Assembly: GCA_905178155.1 (NCBI GenBank)
Contig: CAJINV010000008.1
Span: 1,798,001 to 1,862,000 of the forward strand
Direction: 5' to 3'
Origin: Amoebophrya sp. A120
Taxonomy: Eukaryota; Sar; Dinophyceae; Syndiniales; Amoebophryaceae
DNA length: 64,000 nucleotides
Shown: in pieces, positions 23,001 through 33,291 of the stretch
How positions within the stretch are numbered: position 1 is the stretch's first letter
Layout of the letters: the number at the start of each line of letters is the position of its first letter
Translations under genes and position numbers: made by a program
Notes under the pieces: model-generated
Seen by the model: the letters and a program-made list of their open reading frames with translations, nothing else
Database searches by the model: none
What the model was told of the DNA's origin: nothing

Positions 23001-24800
23001 ACAGCGCGGTCTGCCCCACGTTGTCTTTCCGGTCGATCTGCGCGCGCAGGGCGATCAGGCGACTGATGATGTTCAGATAGCCGTCCGAGCAGCAGTACAT
23101 CAGCGCGGTGCGGCCCTTGCGATCGCACAGATTCGGGTCCAGCTTGTTCATGCCGCGACCCTCCAGCGACCGCACCAGGATAAGCTCCACCCGGTGCTGC
23201 GAGTACTCCCAGTACCGGTTCACCGACTCGTTGTATCATTCGGCAAAGGTGTGCCCCTACGACTCCAGGGTGGGATTTTGGGGTCACTCGAATTCATCTC
23301 GAAGAAGGTGCAGTTCTCCTGCTCATTCCCATGTATACAAGACAGAAAGTTCTTCGTTTTTTATTTTTTGGGTGAATCGTCGATGAAGAAAGAACTTTGC
23401 ACTATACAAACACTTCGCTTTCCGCTGGGAGTTGTAATGCACAGTTCACCTTGATACGTTGGCTTTCTGCTTCTCCTCCTGGTAGTCTAGCTTGCGGCGG
23501 ACCAGCTCGAAAGGCGAAATGCCCTGGCGCTTCTCCCAGAAGGTCAGCACCCGCGGCCGCTCGTACTCCTCGTACACTTCGTACCCGTGGCGAAGCTTAC
23601 ACAGCACATCCAGCGTCTTCACCGGATCAATCTTCGGCCCGTACGTTTGCAGTAGGCGATTCTGCACCTCGTAGTCACGTATGCATTGCAAAAACTTCGG
23701 AGCCACATGGAACAAATGTCATATATATTTATGCCTTTCGCAGTATCACAAACAGGATACTGCAACTGCCGAGAAGGGAAAACGCAGTAACTGTCGCGCA
23801 CCTGAAGGTGAAGGTTGCGGCGTAGCAAATTCTATTCTATTCATCATGCATCCGCGACCGAATAAGTTTGCAGAGCATAACAAAGTATCGCGCCTTCGCG
23901 CGCTCTCGTGCGGTACGGTCCGCCCGCGTCATGAAATCGTCTCGATATAGACGAAATGAGGAAGCGATTAGCATGAGTGGCGTGTCATCAAATTCGAAAA
24001 TTCGTTAGACGAGCCAGGGACAGTGTGTGAGACATCGACCTACCAAGATTCATTATCTTCGCCTTCCCAGGTTCGGGATTCAACTTTATCAAGAAAAGTA
24101 AGTGCTGTCTACCTTTTCTGGCCAGCCTAACCAACTCATTCAAATGGATACGTCACTCCCATGTTATCGCGCGGATTCGTTGCCGCATTTTTCTCGATCA
24201 AAATCTCCACCACACGCGTATGCCCGCAGAAAACTGCCACGTGCATCGGAACCCACCCGAAAGATGTCTTGTGGTAGGTCTTCGCACCTGGAAATGGTAG
24301 GAAAAAACTTTTCGCGTCGACCAAAAAGCATGCTCGATCGAGAGAAGGACAAACGTTCCGCTTCTGCTTAGTGCAGTTTCAGTCGTAGCGCTCCTTTGGC
24401 TTTCAAAATCTGGAATACAGATATTCCCTTGCGTGCCAAATCAGGAATTTACATCCACTTCGACAATAAGAAAGCAACAAACGCCCACCTCCTCTGCGAA
24501 ATTCAAACAGTTGCACCTGACTGCAGCAGCAGACCGACGGTGAGCGGATTTCCTAGTTCGCAGCATATGTACAGCGCTGTCTTGCCTTCTGGGTTGATCA
24601 GCTCGATACTCACACGCGTGTTCCGCAGACAGTGCACCACTTTGTAGTAGCTATTGGTGGCCGCCGCTTCGTGCAAGGGGTAATCAGGCCGGGGCTCCCC
24701 CTCGTCGTCTTTCGGCTTACTGTCGTCGTGATCTAGATCCTTCACCAGTGCCTCGTCGTCTTCGTCTTGCGGTGTGAGATTGAAAAGTTGGGCTACGAAA
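17082..24800 (-). CDS. Ankyrin-repeat and C2-domain protein
   Basis: A long gene whose 5' end is not resolved. Exons: 24517..about 24790, 24152..24287, about 23458..23675, 22900..23226, 22050..22308, about 21315..21913, about 20921..21060, about 20364..20654, 19852..about 20110, 19530..19604, 19163..19262, 18913..19007, 18043..18628 and 17082..17670. At least eight ankyrin-like repeats are readable (for example GKTALYICCELGNPLTVGLLL, GWVPMHVAVFCGHTRVVEIL, GRTALMYCCSDGYLNII, NTSLHLACQEGNGQILRHLL, YTALHWACHEG). Then comes a C2 domain: SIILSLLHGRHLACPG, NTYAYLQF and the signature NPNPVWNETFSF. An acidic linker and a C-terminal MVEEHETFFTYKDGNRDYG region with a Lys/Arg run follow. Two charged coiled segments interrupt the repeats (21450-21760 and 23480-23640). 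A role in membrane-linked scaffolding is inference from the domains. The link between the exons at 24152 and 23675 is out of phase and probably lacks an exon. Confidence 0.8.
18629..18907. mobile_element. Introner, family E, in the C2 domain
   Basis: 279 bp from TATCCTGAGTTAATCCGTAC to ACGTTTTTACTCAGGATA, arms also pairing over CCCACACCAGAGT. Direct repeat GCCCA at 18624-18628 and 18908-18912. Excision joins FSFLSIHFL to GTQDTSQLDHM in frame. No shift within the repeat gives an AG end. Very similar to the element at 48418-48696. Confidence 0.93.
19263..19524. mobile_element. Introner, family A, in the C2 domain
   Basis: 262 bp from TATGAAATGCAAAAGTGTCT to AGACATTTTTACATTTGATA, with TGTCTGGGTCTGGAAGA arms. 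Direct repeat GGCGT at 19258-19262 and 19525-19529 (chance extends the match to TAGGCGT). Excision gives DSASLNTYAYLQFAAN in frame. Confidence 0.92.
20655..20915. mobile_element. Introner, family A, between ankyrin repeats
   Basis: 261 bp from TATCAAATGCAAAAATGTCT to AGACATTTTTGCAATGCATA. Direct repeat CCAAA at 20650-20654 and 20916-20920. Excision joins NKDCTSLFG to TPNKHLAFESIDVN in frame. Both arms carry the CTTGTCATGC motif just inside the inverted repeat. Confidence 0.93.
21914..22049 (-). other. Intron with decayed family A introner remnants
   Basis: This 136-bp intron (GTGCAG...TTGCAG, joining KSRTR to DRRHAV in phase 1) contains GCTGGATCTGGAATAGTTGC followed by an AACTTGT...ATGCC segment, and at the far end ATTGCAAAAATTTGAATATG. 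These resemble the family A arm (TGTCTGGGTCTGGAAG..AACTTGTCATGC and ATTGCAAAAATGTC) with many changes and a large internal loss. It now uses canonical GT-AG sites. The likeness is by eye. Confidence 0.45.
23234..23456. mobile_element. Probable introner without clear family
   Basis: 223 bp from TATCATTCGGCAAAGGTG to GTTCACCTTGATA, flanked by the 5-bp repeat CGTTG (23229-23233 and 23457-23461). The ends follow the TAT...ATA rule but the arms pair only over the outermost few bases. Both repeat-based excision (KANESVNRYW) and an ordinary GT-AG intron (KANSVNRYW) keep the frame. Confidence 0.6.
23679..24151. mobile_element. Candidate decayed introner, composite
   Basis: The left end TATGCATTGCAAAAAC (from 23680) matches the family A arm. 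GTCAC occurs immediately outside both ends (23674-23678 and 24152-24156). The interior has diverged and the right arm is not recognisable. Excision does not restore the frame of the neighbouring ankyrin exons, so an extra exon may lie inside or the repeat may be a coincidence. Confidence 0.35.
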
Positions 24801-25321
24801 CGATGACGAATGCAAGAACGATTCTCTGCTTGTAGGTGGTTGAAATGCAATCTGCTTTTTTCTATACTCGGTCAGGTCATCTCCGTCTCACTTTGCAAAA
24901 CAAACCACTCCATCCTGATCTTAGCACTTTCTTTCACGCATAGACGCCAAAGACCAGGGCCTGCTGTTACTGCGTTAATTGGTTTACGTGCAGAGAAAAA
25001 ACTCATGGTCTCAACTAGTAGCCCAAGAAAAAGTGCAAGCCGTAGCTTCTTCTTCTGCGTCGAACCCGGCAAGCTCCGCTATGCAAGAGAAAACCGCAAA
25101 ACGAGGGCAATAATTTCGCAGAAAAATTCTTTTTAGATATTAACTTGCTAACAAACACAATGAAAATTTGCAACGAACTGCAGCAATAGAAGTATCTATA
25201 ACTCCTATTGCTGAGCTGCGCGAGTTAAAACTTTGCGACGGGGAGGAAAATCGCCCACGCCGGAAATTTTTTGACAATTTTGAAACTTTCCAAAGCTGTC
25301 GCGATTTGCGAAATCGCCCAC
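24801..25321. other. 5' region of the ankyrin gene, no clear exon
   Basis: The first ankyrin exon has an acceptor TTTCGTAG near 24796 but no in-frame ATG after it, so a first exon should lie upstream. A minus frame around 24880-25000 begins ATG (MSFFSARKPINAVTAG...) and is a possible start exon, without a matching donor phase that I can confirm. Confidence 0.3.
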
Positions 25322-25752
25322 CGCCCAACGGCCAACGGCAACCGGCCAAATCGCAAACGGCCAACCGCCAACCGCCAACGGCCAAATCGCAAACGGCCAA
25401 ATCGCAAACGGCCAACGGCCAGCGGCCGAATCGCAAACGGCCAACGGCCAAATCGCAAACGGCCAACGGCCAAATCGCAAACGGCCAACGGCCAAATCGC
25501 AAACGGCCAACGGCCAAATCGCAAACGGCCAACGGCCAAATCGCAAACGGCCAACGGCCAAATCGCAAACGGCCAACGGCCAAATCGCAAACGGCCACCG
25601 GCCAGCGGCCACCGGCCAAATCGCAAACGGCCAACCGCCAACCGCCAACGGCCAAATCGCAAACGGCCAAATCGCAAACGGCCAACGGCCAGCGGCCGAA
25701 TCGCAAACGGCCAACGGCCAAATCGCAAACGGCCAACGGCCAGCGGCCATTT
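25322..25752. repeat. 22-bp minisatellite with 270-bp higher-order period
   Basis: Tandem array built on the unit AAATCGCAAACGGCCAACGG plus CC (22 bp), with shorter variants. Seven or so exact units lie between about 25441 and 25600. The blocks at 25341-25471 and 25611-25741 are identical over about 130 bp, so the array has an internal duplication with a 270-bp offset. Open frames cross it on both strands only because the unit lacks stops; the unit length is not a multiple of three, so I do not treat it as coding. Confidence 0.92.
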
Positions 25753-26062
25753 TGCAGCTCGGAATATTTTCAAGCTCGAAATATTTCCCAGCTCGGAATA
25801 TTTCCCAGCTCGAGATATTTTCCAGCTCGAAATATTTTCCAGCTCGAAATATTTTCCAGCTCAAAATATTTTCCGGCTCGAAATATTTTCCGGGTCGAAA
25901 TATTTCCCGGGTCGCAATATTTTCCGGCTCGAAATATTTTCCGGGTCGAAATATTTCCCGGGTCGAAATATTTTCCGGGTCGAAATATTTTCCGGGCCGA
26001 AATATCTTCCGGGTCGAAATATTTCCCAGCTCGAAATATTTTCCAGCTCCAAGGTATTTTGC
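25753..26062. repeat. 17-bp minisatellite around AAATATTT
   Basis: About 18 tandem units of two forms, AGCTCGAAATATTTTCC and GGGTCGAAATATTTCCC, mixed in order. Each unit holds the palindromic core AAATATTT. It begins directly after the 22-bp array. Confidence 0.9.
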
Positions 26063-26246
26063 GACGCAAAATATTTTGCAGGGTCGCTCGGATCTGCGCG
26101 ATCGCGTGGCGCTTCCTTAATGAAATTTCTAAGGAAAAAAAAACTGCAGCCCAGCTGGAGAGCAACGCGATCAGGCGGCCGAAGACCGAAGGCGGCGATC
26201 GCATCCCTGCAAGCTGTGCGTGGATTGTCGCCTGTCCTACTGCGAA

Positions 26247-26811
26247 ATCTTTCCCCTGGGTAGCCAGAATTGCTGTGCTAAACACAGCAACTCGGGAAAA
26301 ACAAACAAAATTTCCCTCCCCTTGCCCGTACCTTCCCACTATGCCAATATCCCCTCACTATCCTGATACCCTCCCAGTACCCTCCTGGGAAATCTTTCCC
26401 CTGGGTAGCCAGAATTGCTGTGCTAAACACGGCAACTCGGGCAAAAGAGCGAACTTTTCCCATCCGTTGCCAATATCCTCCGACTATCCTGAAGACATCC
26501 TCCCACTATCCTATTGGAAATCTTTCTCCTGGGTAGCCAGAATTGCTGTGCTAAACACGGCAACTCTGGAAAAAAAAATATCCTCTCACTATCCTGATAC
26601 CCTCCCAATATCGTACTGAAAACCCGATCCCCGGGTAGCCAGAAGAGCTATGCTGAGCGCGCCAACTACTAAAAAGAAGCAAACTTCTATCATTCGGCCC
26701 CAATATCCTGGCACTAGACCGGTAGCCCCCACTTACCCCAATGCCTTCCCATTAGGCCATTGTCTTCCCCGGGTAGCCAGAATAGCTGTGCTAAACACAG
26801 CAACTCGGGGA
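26247..26811. repeat. Five dispersed copies of a hairpin repeat
   Basis: Copies near 26247-26300, 26389-26440, 26516-26570, 26626-26670 (diverged) and 26766-26811. The core is CTGGGTAGCCAGAATTGC followed by TGTGCTAAACACAGCAACTC. The centre forms a stem TTGCTGTG / CACAGCAA with loop CTAAA. In copies 2 and 3 CACAGCAA becomes CACGGCAA, which leaves a G-U-type pair. Spacers are CCCTCCCACTATCCTGATAC-like. Confidence 0.8.
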
Positions 26812-26859
26812 AAAAAACCGAAAAGCCCCGACGTCCCCCCTGGAAATGCCCTTAGACAT

Positions 26860-27140
26860 CTCCGCCCGAGCTTCCACCTGGATATGCCTTGAGGTGTCTT
26901 GCTTCGCCTGAAATTGCAGCAATTCCCGCGCTGCAGATGCCTTCTCAAAGTGTTTCCAGCTGGACTCCCAGATAGAAATGTATGGAGCAGGCCTCTTCAG
27001 CTGGAAATCCAGCTGGAAACACTTTGAACAGGCCAGGTGGGAAATGCATTGATAGGGCGTCTGCAGCTGCATTTCCAGGTGGAAATGCGCTGCAGATGCC
27101 TTTTCCAAATGTTTCCAGCTGGATTTCCAGCTGGAAACGC
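26860..27140. repeat. Degenerate CAGCTGGAAA repeats in both orientations
   Basis: Many copies of TTTCCAGCTGGA and its complement (for example near 26955, 26999 and 27112-27136), giving potential inverted repeats. The period is irregular. No open frame of note. Confidence 0.6.
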
Positions 27141-28289
27141 ACTGAAAAAGCGTGCGCCGCCGTTGGGTGGGGAACGCCACCGGCGGCCAATCACCAGGCG
27201 AGCAGCTGCCCACCACCCTCCCCCGGCGCCCTCCCTGCTCTGTTCGCGAAGGGAAAGTCGCGCCCCAGCGCCAGGCTTGCAGGCGAGCAGCTGCCCACCA
27301 CCCTTCCCCGGCGTCCTCCCTCTGTTCACGAAGAGGCCGGCAGAGGGCGCCACCATCCGCCGTCTCTGTCTTGGAGGGTGCGCGCGAGGGAAGCAGGCGG
27401 GGGCACAACAGATTGCATGCGGGCTAACACGGGGGGCGCCGTTGTTGTCCGGGGGTGCTGGGGGAGGGTGATGGGCCCCTGCGCCTGGAGGGCAATGTAT
27501 GAATGCCCCGCCCCGGCGCCCGTCCTCCATCCACGCGCGCGGCAGGGGCCCCAGCGCGCCCCCGTTCTGCAAGGCTGCGCGCGGGAGAAGGGCGGGGGGC
27601 ACGAAGGCGCACAGGGGCGGGGCACACAGGCAGGCGGCACGAACGGGCCACACCGCAAACGCGCGGGCGGGGCGTCACGCGCCACAGCCTCGCATGGCGC
27701 GGCCTGTTCCCCCGTCCACTGGCGGCCGCCTGCTGCCGCGCTTTGCGTTGTTGCTTGGGCCTAAGGCTTGCCGCCAAGCAAACGCGCGCCCAGTGCGGGC
27801 GGGCGGGCCCTCGCGCTCGCACAACGACGGGAACCACGGGCGCCATGGCGCTCCGCCTTCGTTCTTTCAGCAAGAAGCGGCGCAGATGCCTGGCCCCGCC
27901 CTGCATCAAAAATCTTTTCCCTTGCCCCTCTGGCGTTTTTCTTTCCCCCCCGTCCACTCGTTCACCCTCCCACTGCGCGACATAAGTTGTTTCCTTGTAT
28001 TAAGGATTTTGATTTTCACCTGCTTGAGCTGTTCCTCTATTGCTGTTTGCGTCGCGTAGCCAGCTGGTACTTCTTCGCGGTGTCATCATCTTCAAACCTG
28101 CGTACGAAATTTTAGGAGTGCTCATACCTTCAATTTCTTGGCATGCGGCCTAGTATAGCGCAAGTGAAACTAAAACCCTTTTCAGCGAACCTCTTCATTG
28201 CAGATCTTGAGCGTATCAATCTTGAAGTGGTGACGTTTTGCTTTTTGGTACTACTCGATATAATCATCAAAGAAACTACAAATAAAGCA
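27141..28289. other. GC-rich stretch with an 85-bp-offset duplication
   Basis: GC-rich to about 27950, in composition like the first 1.3 kb of the window. A segment beginning GGCGAGCAGCTGCCCACCAC recurs at 27197 and 27282. Long frames on both strands are Arg/Pro/Ala/Gly-rich and not family-like. From 27960 to 28289 composition normalises; nothing recognised. Confidence 0.55.
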
Positions 28290-28708
28290 TCAATACTCTT
28301 CCTCGTCTTCCTCCTCGGCTTCTTGCAGCCCCATGGAGATTTTGTGTGCGGCGGTAAGGTACTCAGGGCACTTCTCCCCCTCGAGGTACTCAACCATGCG
28401 CTCCATGGCCGCGGCATCAGCGGCACGCCGCTCTTACGTATGACTTTGCAAAACTACCCGGACGTCTAGCATCAAAAGAAAAGTCAAAGTGGTCTAAAGT
28501 GGTTCGCATGCAAATTAATGGGTGCTCATGATATCTCGAAGTGCCTCTTGCTGTTCAAGTTCATGTTCTGTCTGGTACTACCGCAATTCATTAACACTTC
28601 AATTCACTTCAACTACGACAAAAAGTCGAAACAAAATTACCTACGTTCGGTTCCTGCACCAGTAGATGTTTCAAAGTCATACTGCATCTTCCCGATGAAC
28701 ATTCCCAT
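28290..28708 (-). CDS. Small acidic helical protein, unrecognised
   Basis: Three exons, 28645..28708, 28526..28567 and 28290..28432; 249 bp, 82 residues, in frame. It starts at ATG 28708 (MGMFIGKMQYDFETSTGAG). The second exon codes HELEQQEALRDIM and the third RRAADAAAMERMVEYLEGEK, ending in a Glu-rich tail (EAEEEDEEEY). Intron 1 is GT-AG; intron 2 fits best as GC-AG. An upstream exon cannot be excluded. I know no family match; the mixture of helix and acidic tail would suit a small subunit or chaperone-like protein, but that is a guess. Confidence 0.55.
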
Positions 28709-28939
28709 TGTCGCTGTCTTGGTACTGGTACTAAAGACAACGCAGAGGTCCAGTTACGCACTCGAACTACTTGAGGAATGAAAAAGGGTCGTGGTGCAGA
28801 ACGCGTTGAAAGACAGTGTCAGCCACCTCTCTGTCTTTCTCCTGCCTTCCCGCCTCATGATCCATAGCAGAAGTGGAGGTGTGCTCCTTAATCGTGTACG
28901 GTCTTGTCAAACTCCTTGTGGTGGTTCCCTTTGTGAGCA

Positions 28940-29420
28940 AGAGAGTGGATAGAAGTCGTGCGTCTGCCCAGAAGACGTCGCCTCGGCCTGGATTCGATTC
29001 TTGTCAAGATACTTTCTTACTGTGCTCAGGCTTCCGAAGCGCTGATGAGCCTACTCAACCACTCGCACTATGCCGCCTTGTGCCAGGACGAAAGCAAAGC
29101 GGGTGAGACACCTGCAGCGCAGGGCTGGACAACCGGATCGGGGGTATTACTTTGCCTAGCAGAACGCGAGTGAGGCTATGAGGACCCGGCTTTCGCTTCT
29201 TCTTCTTCCATTGTCTTCGTCAGGCTTTTCCGCTCCCATTCATTTGCTCCTATCAGCAGGTACACGATACTTGGAGAGGGTAGAGGCGAACACGGCGCGG
29301 CCGGAATTTATTTCCCTCTCACCCTGCGAATTTACAGCAAACACGAGGAGACGACCGGCATCCTGCGGCCGGAGCACCTTGACCTTGTAGCATTATCGAC
29401 CTTGCATTCATATGCTCTGA
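28940..29420 (+). CDS. Possible plus-strand gene fragment
   Basis: Exon-like segments on plus. One at about 29030..29100 (acceptor TGTGCTCAG; ASEALMSLLNHSHYAALCQD; donor GTGAGA). Another begins at about 29226 after CTTCGTCAG (GFSAPIHLLLSAGTRYLERV). An alternative reading frame through 29300-29400 (YFPLTLRIYSKHEETTGILR) also looks protein-like. The two readings conflict, so the structure is unresolved. No family recognised. Confidence 0.3.
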
Positions 29421-29889
29421 CATTGTAAGTTTCAAATGGAACTACAACTGACTCGCGCTTTCGCTCACAATGCTGGCAAGTGTTTAGTACGAGTGAAAAA
29501 TACACGATGGGTGGGGAATCGGACTCGGACATAGAGTAGCTTCTGCTATAAAATAAATCTCAAGCCTCTGGAGGAAGTGTGGAAGCGGAAACCAACAAGA
29601 GTCAAACGGACACACATCACCTGGATGCCTGCGAAATCCGTTTATCAGTTCAGAACTCCATCTATCTTCCTCTCCAATAGAGTGCTCAATTTGCATTCCT
29701 CGGTAATTGCGCGAAGTGGCAACCTCCCTCTGTCTCTCTCTCTCGATCTCTCAACACATGTCGACCATTCCTCGACACTCGATCTCTCTGTAAAAAGACG
29801 AGTCGACGTGGACGAATTCATCTGATTTAAGAAAGTAAGCCTCTCGCCCTCTCTGCGCTCAAACTGAAACTGAACCGGGCTCCTGCATA

Positions 29890-30014
29890 ATGCTGCGGAT
29901 TTTGCGAAAAAACATAAAGCCGTTCCTTGGTCATGGCCTGATCGACGCATGGTATTCCTCTAGCGTGTCATCGACCCCGTCGACGACAACGACGACCACA
30001 CTTCAGGATGCAAA
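29890..30014 (+). CDS. Likely first exon of an unknown plus-strand gene
   Basis: ATG at 29890 opens MLRILRKNIKPFLGHGLIDA followed by a Ser/Thr run, and the frame reaches a consensus donor GTAAGT at 30015 in phase 2. The basic start followed by Ser/Thr is compatible with an organelle-targeting peptide. A second exon may start after 30052 (CTTTCAAG) but its phase and end are uncertain. No family recognised. Confidence 0.4.
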
Positions 30015-31152
30015 GTAAGTCTGCATGCGAAGTGATGCAGAACGCCTTTCAAGTTTTGCACTGGGTTCCGCTACCCTGCCGAGCAGTCGCCGGCGCGGCC
30101 GATTCACAGCAACCAGAAGTGCCAAGATCGACAGAACAAGATATGACTCTAGTGGGTGAAAATTGCTTTGCACACTGCAAAAAGCTGCACAAAACTAGCC
30201 TGCTGGCTCGCCAACATCGTGTCAGCAAGGTCGTTCTTTTCGCTTTGCTTCAAGGGGATAGATTATCAATATTCTTCTTGATTAGTAATAGTATTTCCAG
30301 ACAAATTAGCTATTTTTCATTTTCCTGCAATCGCGACATAATTCAAGAAATCACTTAGTTTTTCAGTTGTAAAATTGTCAAACAAAGCAAAGAAATTAGT
30401 CTCAACATGATTGAAGTTCCGTTCACAAATAGCGGAAATCAGCATACGGCTAGCAACCATAATCTACTCCTGTACTTGACGGATCAACGATGGGCTTCTC
30501 ACGATATGTGATCAAAGTGAGGAATTCGAAGATCATGATTGCTGCCTAGCCTTGAAGTCCGCAGTGTTACGTCTTTAATCTTAGTCTTGTAAAAGTTTCT
30601 GCTGGGTTCGGATTGACATTAACAATTGTAGAGTAGACAATCTGGGGAATGATCATGATTCATCGCCACTCCTCTGTCATAAAGCGTACACATCCTGGGA
30701 TGCGTAATGTAGAAGAAGCTAGCTACCTCTTGGGAAAGGATCGGTGGTGCTGCCATCGTTCTACAAACAAAATTTCCATTAGTTCTTACTGTAATATGTG
30801 TACTTAAAGTCATAATAAATACATACTGCAACATGATATCGCAACGCCGTCCTTTGCGCGCCCTGCTAGGAATTGATTTAGAGTTTTGCATTTTTAAACT
30901 TATTAAACAAAATGAAATTAAAAACTATACAAAGACTACAAGAGCTAGTATGAGATCGCGACTTCCTTGCAGTTGCAACTTCATCTTATTCAACTGCAAT
31001 CAAATAAAGAATGAATCCCACGTACTGGTAGAGCTCCACCTGCAAGCGACAAAGAAGATCGCGCTTCGTAATTTTTCACAAAACGGTCTGACTGAAGATA
31101 TTTATTCTCCACCGCGGCTACTTAGTATTGCGAGCACGCACAACGAGTATTT
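30015..31152. other. A/T-rich, nothing firmly supported
   Basis: Apart from the possible continuation of the plus-strand gene to about 30240, only short frames occur. The segment from 30240 to 31150 is A/T-rich. Confidence 0.4.
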
Positions 31153-32058
31153 TTATTTGAACGCACTTTTGCTTTTGGGGGGCGCGAGGCCCCCACGTAC
31201 TCTTTCGCGGTGCGAAGACCCAACCCCTGAATTTTGAACGTCGACAAAAGTAATCACCCCATTGAAATTACTTAGTTCCAAAACACTGCAGCTAGTCCTA
31301 GTGACTACGACGACTATAATTTTTTGTTTTTGATGATGAACGGCATCTATCAAAGCGTCACGAATATAATTGCCAAAGGCGAAAATTTCCAGTTCCAGTA
31401 CGTACTGTACTACAAAAGACGGTACAACAGTTAAGTACTTGTACTGCGAGGACGACGAGCAAGAGAAAGAGTGTGATAACAACAGCCGCCCGGCACCGCA
31501 TTTGCTTCGCTATTACGCCGAGATGAAAAGAGAGTCGTGTCTTTGCCTAGCAGCACTCCCGTAGTCGCGGAGTCGAGAATCGCCTGCAGCAGAAAAATAC
31601 TGAGGACGAGGTAGCTCCGAAGACCGCGGCGGACGAGGTAGCTCCGGCAGTGGCGTAGGCATGTGCCGCACTTTTTCTGGCTTTTCTTCATCTTCACTTC
31701 CATCTGCTTCTGCTGGTCGAAAGAAACGAAACCAATCAAATGAGTCAAAAACTTCGTTACCACGTGGCGAAAAGCTCCGCGCCATACCGGTGCGAAAACT
31801 GAGACTTCTCCTGTCGACTATGTCATCCTTTGCGTTTTTGTGATCAATGAGGTTTGTTATGAAATATAGAAAGGACTGGCAATTGAAGGAATGGTAGCCA
31901 TCGCGCCAGTAGGCTCGCATGCCTCCTACGATGGACGAGAACTCCATCACCCGGTACAGGTGCGGATTGCCGAAACCAAACATCCTGCTGGACACCATCA
32001 GTATCACATATTCCCCTGCAGTGAGCTGGGTCTCAATCACATTCAACGCCGGATGAGC
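31153..32058 (-). CDS. Unrecognised protein, exon-like segments
   Basis: The better part is 31513..32058 after an acceptor CAACAG: AHPALNVIETQLTAGEYVIL, then MFGFGNPHLYRVMEF, GMRAYWRDGYHSFNCQSFLY, and a Pro/Arg/Glu-rich end. A second segment at about 31270..31430 reads YVLELEIFAFGNYIRDALID. Start and end are not defined. The first half has the hydrophobic and aromatic pattern of a folded domain; the second is likely disordered. No family recognised. Confidence 0.4.
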
Positions 32059-33291
32059 CTGTTGTGGACGTTGGTTTTAAGATTGATGTCTAGCAGTGTC
32101 GTCTTCGTGGCTTCGACTTACTTGTATGATGATGTATATACTTAAATATACCGACTTCCTGGTATCCAGCTAAGTAGTATCCGTTTCACAGTCTCATCAC
32201 CCACGCTCGCTTTATTCTACCCTAGCGAAGTGCTGTTGCAGCTTCTGGGTAGTGCAAGCATCTTTACAGACAGAAATTGAAGGTGGTACGCTGAGGCAGA
32301 AAGCAAGAAGACTGGAACAGAAAAATGCTGCAGTTCGCCGCTGGCCGGGCATTGCTGATCCGCTCGTCCACTGGGACAAACAAAACCGGATCCGCCCGCG
32401 CAGAAAACCCAAAACCCCACAGTTGTCCTCTTTTGAAATCAGTTGATGTGAAGAGGAAGCCTACAAGCCCAAAGATGCTCCTCAAGCCATGAACCTGGCC
32501 ACTCAATGCACCCAACCCAAACGCCTACGCCATTGCGAAGTGCGCTAAGGTTCAGCGCGAGCGTGCTCTCTTCTGGTGGTTTGGCGCTGACTCTTGTTCA
32601 TGTGGTAGTGGGCAAGTAATCAAGCCGTGAATCATCAGGACCTAAAGAAGTGGAGTTCGAGGTATACGCGGAGCATCTCGCCGGTGTTCGTGTTCGTCTG
32701 GTAAGAGACAAAAATGGCACTGGCGATAATGACTCGGGACGCCAAGGCCAGATGCCTCAGGAATTCGTGTCATCGTCAACATCGTAGCACCGAACTACTT
32801 CATAGATATGGTGGCCTGTGTAGCCGTAGCGTCTGAGGAATGACCCAGCCCTGAATTTGCAGAAGGGCCACAGCATGCATCGGAGTTGTAAGGCAGCTCC
32901 AAGCTAGCTAGAGTGAGGGCCAAAAGCTGAGAAGGGGAGTTCTCGACACTGGCCGCAATTTGCCAAGATTACATGAAACGAAAACGCTCTTGGGCGTCAG
33001 CGTTTATTATGAGTGCACTATGTGCAGCTGCTCTATTGTTTTCATATTGCAATCGTGATCCTCGAAACATCTATTTGTATCTATTTTCATGCCTTTTTTC
33101 ACGCTCGGGCTGATCTAAAGGCCATGCATGCAGGTGCAGCCGCGTCATTCATTCACGTTGGTTGTACCTAGAGGCACCTTGGGCCGCAGCACTATGCACC
33201 ATGTGCAGTTCCTGCGTTTCGTACGGCGCCGCAATCGCCTACCTTATGCTATCGCCTATATTTCGCACGACGTGTATGTTAACGCAATGGC
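32059..33291. other. Intergenic, nothing supported
   Basis: About 1.2 kb with short frames on both strands. I found no introner, RNA gene or family match. Confidence 0.45.

Noticed and set aside
25322-26062. CRISPR-like array
   Set aside because: Units are contiguous tandem repeats without unique spacers, and the genome is eukaryotic.
25168-26619. A 483-codon plus-strand open frame across the repeats
   Set aside because: It is produced by stop-free 22-bp and 17-bp tandem units, and the opposite strand is also open. The translation is a repeat of the DNA unit in cycling frames.
27503-28059. Overlapping plus-strand frames of 160-186 codons
   Set aside because: GC-driven low-complexity translation in two frames at once; no recognised domain.
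29332-29532. Minus-strand ATG frame MSESDSPPI with a GTATTT donor as an exon
   Set aside because: The same stretch has better plus-strand coding character, and no partner exon in phase was found.
32760-33060. Possible small structured RNA gene
   Set aside because: I looked for spliced-leader, tRNA or snRNA hallmarks and found none that I could defend by eye.
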